Source: Candidatus Hydrothermota bacterium (lineage in GTDB: Bacteria; Hydrothermota; Hydrothermia; B15-G9). Taken from it: 9,774 nt of DNA. The position numbers and the translations under genes were made by a program. Positions 5,901-9,774 of the stretch are shown here, one piece after another. Location: NCBI GenBank assembly GCA_003645975.1, contig QNDP01000032.1:1-9774 (forward strand). The letters are read 5' to 3'. How positions within the stretch are numbered: position 1 is the stretch's first letter; each line of letters opens with the position of its first letter. Under the pieces are notes generated by a model. It did not search any database and was not told the origin of the DNA. It saw only the letters and a program-made list of their open reading frames with translations.

Positions 5901-7487
5901 CTATTTGGCCCTCGACTTTGCGGTCTCCAAAAGTTTTTCAAGTTCTGCCCCGTCATCTGGAGCAGAAGCTATTCCAAATTTGAAGCTTGGCAGAACGTAA
6001 ATCTCGAATTTTATCTTCACAGCCTTATCTCTCAGTTCGTGTTTGAGCCTTTGAAGGTCAAATCGCAATATCTCAGCCGGACGGGATGAAACAGCAATAA
6101 ATTCAGATTCGCCTAAAGAAGCCCAATATTCGATTTCGGGGACAGAACGCCTGAGTTCATGTGCAAACTGTCTTTTGAGCATTTCAGCAATGTAGTCGCC
6201 GTATAGCTGCTTAACATTTTGAAATTCAGGAATTTGGATGTAGCTCAGTGTCAGTTTATCACGGCGCTTAAGCCGCTGTGAAAGCGACGAGAGATAATAA
6301 AATCCGGTGGTGGGATCGATGAAAAGCGGCTCATCCTGCAAATTTGACATGCGTTTCAGCGGAATTTGCAGATGGGAAGCCACACTCTCAAAGAATTTGA
6401 AGTCTTCCGGACTGAAGACTTCATCAGTCTCCTCACCGACGAGGAACGCTCCTATCGTCTCAGTGCCATTCCTTAAGGGCACAACGCCGAGCGAATAAAA
6501 CGAGTCCTCACCGACAAGCACAGCTCCAACGACATCTGTGTCAGTGCGAATCCAGATAGTCGTAGCTTTTTGAAATTCAGGGACATGCTCTTTGACAGCA
6601 AGGATTAGTTTTTTGCTCATGCCGTTTGAGTCGAGATCTATCTCAAGCGATGAGTTCTTCGGAAATCCAAGTGCTGCAAAAAGTCTGAGCTTCTCTCCAT
6701 TTTGGACGGTAAACGCAGCCAAGTAGTTGTAACCCATTTGTTCGTAAAGTGAGATGAAGGTGCGTGCAAATGCTTCCTCAACGCTAAGGCTGCTTCTAAC
6801 GATATGCGTTACCTCGTAGAGCAACGAGAGTCGTTTTTGGGCGCGCGCACTCTCCATCCGTAGGACATGGACCTCTTTGAAATCCAGATATTCAAGTTCA
6901 GGCAATGTAGGAGGATGGTGGATGACTTTGAGTGCGATATCGACTATGTGCGGATCCCACTGTTTACCAGCGCCTTGCTTGAGAATCTGCTTGACCTCAT
7001 CCCATTTGAGTGCTCTACGATAGACACGAGGCGCGGTCATAGCTTCAAGTGAATCGGCCAAGCTCAAAATTCTCGCTTCTATCGGTATCTCTTCACCCTG
7101 CAGGCCTTGAGGGTAACCTTTGCCGTCCCAGCGCTCATGATGCGCCAAAATCCATGGGACAATCCTATCAAAAAGTTTCATCCGCTTAACGATCTGTGCG
7201 CTTAGCTGAACGTGCTTTTTGATGATCTCAACCTCGTCAGCGGAAAGCAATCCTGGTTTGGAAAGTATCGATTCTGGAATGCCCAATTTACCGATGTCTT
7301 GAAGCAAAGCAGCAAGCTTTAGCCATTTTATTCTCTCATCATCAAAACCAAGGGCTTTTGCGATGATTTCGGCATAACGGACAACACGCTCCGAGTGCCC
7401 CGCCGCCATAGGTTCACGGGCATCAACCGCCCGCTGGATAGGCGCCAGCATCCTAAAGATTTCTTCAAAGTCCCTCTCGACTTCCAT
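5901..7487 (-). CDS. HD-GYP / GAF / degenerate GGDEF regulator
   Basis: A 528-residue cytoplasmic protein without membrane segments. Residues about 15-195 form an HD-GYP domain: AGHSERVVRYAE (His31), LLQDIGKLGIPE (63-64), KKHVQLSA (His92), LAHHERWDGKGYP (His116, His117, GYP 124-126) and ADSLEAMTAPRVYR (Asp145). The usual HD dyad is Gln63-Asp64, and the second motif reads DSLEA rather than the usual DxFDA. Residues about 215-385 look like a GAF sensor domain. Residues about 390-528 match GGDEF architecture (DPTTGFYYL; SLGESEFIAV; FGIASAPDDGAELEKLLETA), but GGDEF is GESEF and the domain ends early. HD-GYP proteins normally hydrolyse cyclic di-GMP; this one may be a weak enzyme or a receptor. 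ATG 7487 has no Shine-Dalgarno; a promoter almost abuts it. It lies 2 bp upstream of endoQ. The domain calls are solid; activity is open. Confidence 0.88.
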   Translation of the reverse strand: MEVERDFEEIFRMLAPIQRAVDAREPMAAGHSERVVRYAEIIAKALGFDDERIKWLKLAALLQDIGKLGIPESILSKPGLLSADEVEIIKKHVQLSAQIVKRMKLFDRIVPWILAHHERWDGKGYPQGLQGEEIPIEARILSLADSLEAMTAPRVYRRALKWDEVKQILKQGAGKQWDPHIVDIALKVIHHPPTLPELEYLDFKEVHVLRMESARAQKRLSLLYEVTHIVRSSLSVEEAFARTFISLYEQMGYNYLAAFTVQNGEKLRLFAALGFPKNSSLEIDLDSNGMSKKLILAVKEHVPEFQKATTIWIRTDTDVVGAVLVGEDSFYSLGVVPLRNGTETIGAFLVGEETDEVFSPEDFKFFESVASHLQIPLKRMSNLQDEPLFIDPTTGFYYLSSLSQRLKRRDKLTLSYIQIPEFQNVKQLYGDYIAEMLKRQFAHELRRSVPEIEYWASLGESEFIAVSSRPAEILRFDLQRLKHELRDKAVKIKFEIYVLPSFKFGIASAPDDGAELEKLLETAKSRAK

Positions 7488-7498
7488 GACTGTTTGTT

Positions 7499-7527
7499 AT
7501 TTTATGTTCTGCATCCCTTAATTGCAA
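7499..7527 (-). promoter_or_regulatory. Predicted promoter of the HD-GYP/endoQ operon, near-leaderless
   Basis: On the minus strand, TTGCAA (7522-7527) and TAAAAT (7499-7504) are separated by exactly 17 bp. Initiation near 7491-7493 would leave only about 4-6 nt before the ATG at 7487, consistent with the missing Shine-Dalgarno sequence. The palindrome GCAAATTTGC (7524-7533) overlaps the -35 box and may be an operator. Confidence 0.5.
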
Positions 7528-7632
7528 ATTTGCCGGAATAAGTAACTGGACGACAATATGTTGCTTTGAAAACGGTGTGTAGAATAGAGTTGTAAGGCGA
7601 CCGTTTATGTCTCCAAAACCCTTTAGATCCCT

Positions 7633-8226
7633 TTACAACCTCGTCTGCCAAATCACCCGCCAAGTGCGGAGGTCTTTTGGGTCACTTACCCTCAACACCA
7701 TGAGGCCTTTGTTCTTGGGATATTTTTTGCCATGATAGACGAGAAGGAGGATGTTTTTGGTCAAAAAATGAATTTGCCGTCTCTCGGAGCAGACCCACTT
7801 GTCTCCGGACGGCGGCCGAGATGCAACTAAGGTCGTCAACTTCGTGTTATTGAGGACAGTTTGGACGGCCGTCTCTTGCCTTTCGCTCCAACGCGGTTTC
7901 CAATAAGTCAACTCCTTTTGAAGGTCTCGAACTCTCTTTTGCATTGTATCGACGGAATCCCGCAGCTTCAGATTCTCGGTTTTTAACTCCAAAATCTCCT
8001 CATTGAGCTGGATGTTTTGCTCATTGGCGTCCTTCAAATTTTCACGAAGCCTTTCAGCGACCCGTGTCATCAACTCCAAATCCGCTTTAAGAGAATCAAC
8101 CATAGCCTGCAACTCTTTAATCTTCTTCTTTTCGCTTGAGCATGGACTACATCCGCCAGAAATAGTTAAAAAGGCTGCTAACCCAACCGCTAATGCCGCG
8201 ATGATCAACAACTTACCGACTTTCAT
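7633..8226 (-). CDS. Coiled-coil envelope protein with N-terminal signal, probable lipoprotein, unknown function
   Basis: A 197-residue protein. It opens MKVGKLLIIAALAVGLAAFL, a basic n-region plus hydrophobic core, followed by TISGGCSPC. Cys26 is a candidate lipidation site, but the -3 residue is Ser rather than the usual Leu, so the lipobox is imperfect. Residues about 32-108 are a long heptad-rich coiled coil (KKKIKELQAMVDSLKADLEL to RVRDLQKEL). A compact C-terminal domain at about 110-197 is rich in aromatic and basic residues (YWKPRW, RRQIHFLTKNILLLVYHG, TWRVIWQTRL). The start is fixed by GGAGG at 8233-8237, six bases before the ATG; an in-frame ATG at 8268 would lie inside the promoter. 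It has its own promoter downstream of der. I do not recognise the family; a periplasmic, dimeric cell-envelope protein is inferred. Confidence 0.75.
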   Translation of the reverse strand: MKVGKLLIIAALAVGLAAFLTISGGCSPCSSEKKKIKELQAMVDSLKADLELMTRVAERLRENLKDANEQNIQLNEEILELKTENLKLRDSVDTMQKRVRDLQKELTYWKPRWSERQETAVQTVLNNTKLTTLVASRPPSGDKWVCSERRQIHFLTKNILLLVYHGKKYPKNKGLMVLRVSDPKDLRTWRVIWQTRL

Positions 8227-8232
8227 AAAAGA

Positions 8233-8237
8233 CCTCC
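8233..8237 (-). promoter_or_regulatory. Shine-Dalgarno site fixing the coiled-coil protein start
   Basis: GGAGG on the minus strand, six bases before ATG 8224-8226. Starting here makes the protein begin with a standard signal peptide rather than with 14 extra residues. Confidence 0.8.
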
Positions 8238-8267
8238 CGAATAGATTTAGATGCAGAAGATGCCACA

Positions 8268-8296
8268 ATTTTAAGAGTGATTCGGAGGGTTATCAA
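8268..8296 (-). promoter_or_regulatory. Predicted sigma70-like promoter of the coiled-coil protein gene
   Basis: On the minus strand, TTGATA (8291-8296) and TAAAAT (8268-8273) are separated by 17 bp, in the 82-bp gap after der. The transcript would begin near 8261 with a leader of about 35 nt containing the GGAGG site. Confidence 0.6.
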
Positions 8297-8308
8297 AATT
8301 CTGAAGTG

Positions 8309-9607
8309 CTACTGCTTAGCCTTCCTTCTGGACTTAGGTATCTGCTCAAAAACCAAAGGTGTGCCCAAGAAACTGAAGCGCATCCTCAATTGGCGCTCCA
8401 GATACTTGAGATAGTGATGTGGCAGTTCTCTTTCCACGACGATCGCAAATTTTGGGGGACGGACACCTATCTGTTTGACATTAAAAATTCGATATGGCGG
8501 TGAGAATTTGCTGATCGCCCTTTCGACTGTATCGACTAACTCATTTCGTTTGAGTGTCTTACTCCACTCACGGCGCGCGTTACGGACAAGGACTTTTAGA
8601 TAATCGATGTTCTCACCAGTTACCGCGGATGTAAAAACTTTGGGCACAAATTCCACAAAGGCCAATTCTGTCCTTATCGCTGGAAAGAGTTCTTTGCGCT
8701 GTCTTTGGTCTAAAAGATCGGCCTTGTTCAAGGCGATCACCAATGCACGACCCTCCTCGATCGCCAAATTTATGATTCGCTTGTCCATGCGTGTTATCGG
8801 CTGGGAGACATCAATGACCACGATGGCGACCTCTGCGAAATGGAGCGAGCGGATGCTTCGCAGATAGGAAAAATATTCGATTTCGTCCCTGAACCTTCGC
8901 TTAATCCCTGCCGTGTCAACAAAAATGAACTCATCTGTTTCTATGTCCACTGAATCGCGCGTGGTGCCGGGAACCTCAGAGACGACGGCGACCTCCTCTC
9001 CTAACAGCGAGTTCAGCAACGAGGATTTGCCGACATTGGGACGGCCGATTATTGCGGTTCTGATCTTCGATCTTTCTGAACCTTCCATTGGGGCTTCGGC
9101 AATGCCCTGCTCTTTCAAATGGCGGACAACTGTGTCCAAAAGTTCATCCACACCGCGACCATGCGCAGCGGCCACGAGGATCGGCTCTCCGAATCCAAGT
9201 TCAAAGAACTCTTCCGGGGATTTGCGTTTGATGTCCGACTTGTTTGCGACAAGGACGACATCCTTTCCAAGACCTCTAAGCCACTGTGCTATCTCCTTGT
9301 CATAAGGCGTCAATCCGGATTTAAGGTCCACCACAAAGATGACCAAATCGCTTTCTTTAACGGCCTTTTCGATATGTCGGCGGACTACAGGCCATATCGG
9401 ATCCTCTTCTGGCGGAAAGAGTCCGCCAGTGTCTATCACTTCAAACACAACGCCGTCATGTTCGACGAGCTTTCGTATCCTGTCCCGCGTAATTCCGGGA
9501 CGAGAATCCACCACTGCCAGCGGCTTGCGGATTATTCGATTGAACAATGTTGATTTTCCGACATTTACACGGCCTACAATTGCGACTTTTGGGATGTTTT
9601 TGACCAT
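8309..9607 (-). CDS. der: Ribosome-biogenesis GTPase Der (EngA)
   Basis: A 432-residue protein with the tandem-GTPase architecture unique to Der, needed for maturation of the 50S ribosomal subunit. First G domain: GRVNVGKST (12-20), DTGG (59-62), NKSD (122-125). Second G domain: GRPNVGKSS (188-196), PGTTRD (213-218), DTAG (231-234), NKAD (294-297), TSAVTG (326-331). A KH-like RNA-binding domain fills about 350-432 (ISKFSPPYRIFNVKQIGVRPPKFAIV) and ends in a basic tail. Length is normal for the family. The first P-loop has Val14 where RPNVGKS is usual. The start is supported by GGAGAG at 9614-9619, six bases upstream. It follows the partial upstream gene after 55 bp on the same strand with no clear promoter between them, so read-through is likely. 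Confidence 0.97.
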   Translation of the reverse strand: MVKNIPKVAIVGRVNVGKSTLFNRIIRKPLAVVDSRPGITRDRIRKLVEHDGVVFEVIDTGGLFPPEEDPIWPVVRRHIEKAVKESDLVIFVVDLKSGLTPYDKEIAQWLRGLGKDVVLVANKSDIKRKSPEEFFELGFGEPILVAAAHGRGVDELLDTVVRHLKEQGIAEAPMEGSERSKIRTAIIGRPNVGKSSLLNSLLGEEVAVVSEVPGTTRDSVDIETDEFIFVDTAGIKRRFRDEIEYFSYLRSIRSLHFAEVAIVVIDVSQPITRMDKRIINLAIEEGRALVIALNKADLLDQRQRKELFPAIRTELAFVEFVPKVFTSAVTGENIDYLKVLVRNARREWSKTLKRNELVDTVERAISKFSPPYRIFNVKQIGVRPPKFAIVVERELPHHYLKYLERQLRMRFSFLGTPLVFEQIPKSRRKAKQ

Positions 9608-9662
9608 AAATCTCTCTCCAATTGGCTTTTAGGGGCAAAGAGGAGGAAAAGGAGCTTACAGT

Positions 9663-9774
9663 TCAATCCACAAATGAACTTTCGGAGCTCTCGGTGCCGA
9701 GTTCGCTCGATTTCTCACCCTCTTCAGCTCCTTCTTCGCCTCTTTCGCCTTCGAGCCCGCCCATCTCCCGCTCA
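9663..9774 (-). CDS. Partial CDS: acidic C-terminal tail of an unidentified protein
   Basis: A minus-strand frame of 36 codons enters from the right edge and stops at TGA 9663-9665. The peptide is low-complexity and strongly acidic: Glu, Gly and Ser dominate (EREMGGLEGERGEEGAEEGE, then KSSELGTESSESSFVD). Such tails occur on several housekeeping proteins, for example DNA gyrase subunit A, so the product cannot be named. The codon pattern and position 55 bp upstream of der on the same strand support a real gene end rather than chance; the other two minus-strand frames were not pursued. The body of the gene is outside the window. Confidence 0.5.
   Translation of the reverse strand, partial: EREMGGLEGERGEEGAEEGEKSSELGTESSESSFVD

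Noticed and set aside
7570..7639. Inverted repeats downstream of the coiled-coil gene: AAACGGT/ACCGTTT (7570-7576, 7600-7606) and GTTGTAA/TTACAAC (7589-7595, 7633-7639).
   Set aside because: The stems are only 7 bp with loops of 23 and 37 bases, they are mutually exclusive, and no run of T follows, so neither supports a terminator call.
6..8367. An exact 16-base match (ACCAAAGGTGTGCCCA) at 6-21 and 8352-8367.
   Set aside because: Both copies encode the same short peptide (GTPLV) in unrelated minus-strand genes with the same codons; a two-copy match of this length is best explained by coincidence rather than a mobile or regulatory repeat.
8003..8503. A 166-codon plus-strand open frame spanning the coiled-coil gene start and the end of der.
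   Set aside because: It crosses a well-supported minus-strand promoter and ribosome site and overlaps two real genes.

Overview
The window carries no rRNA, tRNA or mobile element. It reads as an ordinary chromosomal stretch of an uncultivated bacterium from the FCB/Bacteroidota side of the tree or a deep relative. That placement is inferred from a PorV/PorQ-type outer-membrane protein together with a secreted C25-type (gingipain-like) peptidase that ends in a type IX secretion (T9SS) type A sorting domain. Two further genes have relatives in thermophiles, endonuclease Q (EndoQ) and a proline-dehydrogenase-type Fe-S pair, and hint at a warm or anaerobic habitat. No marker here fixes the phylum.

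Layout. Minus strand, 1-1099: the 5' part of a small membrane-protein gene and, upstream of it, a PorV-like gene with a sigma70-like promoter. Plus strand, 1327-3684: a tight three-gene unit of a two-cluster 4Fe-4S ferredoxin-like protein, a BFD-type [2Fe-2S] protein and the C25/T9SS protein. It is divergent from the PorV gene across 227 bp. Minus strand, 3691-9774: a YitT-type membrane protein (convergent with the peptidase, 6 bp apart); EndoQ; an HD-GYP/GAF/degenerate-GGDEF regulator only 2 bp upstream of endoQ; a coiled-coil envelope protein; the GTPase Der; and the acidic C-terminal tail of a further gene running out of the window.

How the genes fit together. PorV and the C25 protein are plausible parts of one T9SS export route: PorV-family proteins carry sorting-domain cargo, and the C25 protein is cargo. 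The two Fe-S proteins resemble the small subunits of dye-linked proline/sarcosine-type dehydrogenases, but no flavoprotein subunit is present, so their partner must lie elsewhere. The HD-GYP regulator and EndoQ appear to form one transcript.

Most notable points: the bacterial EndoQ ends in QMSLF, a close match to the sliding-clamp-binding pentapeptide; the HD-GYP protein has lost the His of its HD dyad (QD instead) and carries a GESEF in place of GGDEF; its best promoter predicts a nearly leaderless mRNA; and a C25-like peptidase is co-transcribed with orphan redox proteins. No defence system, CRISPR array or phage module was seen.
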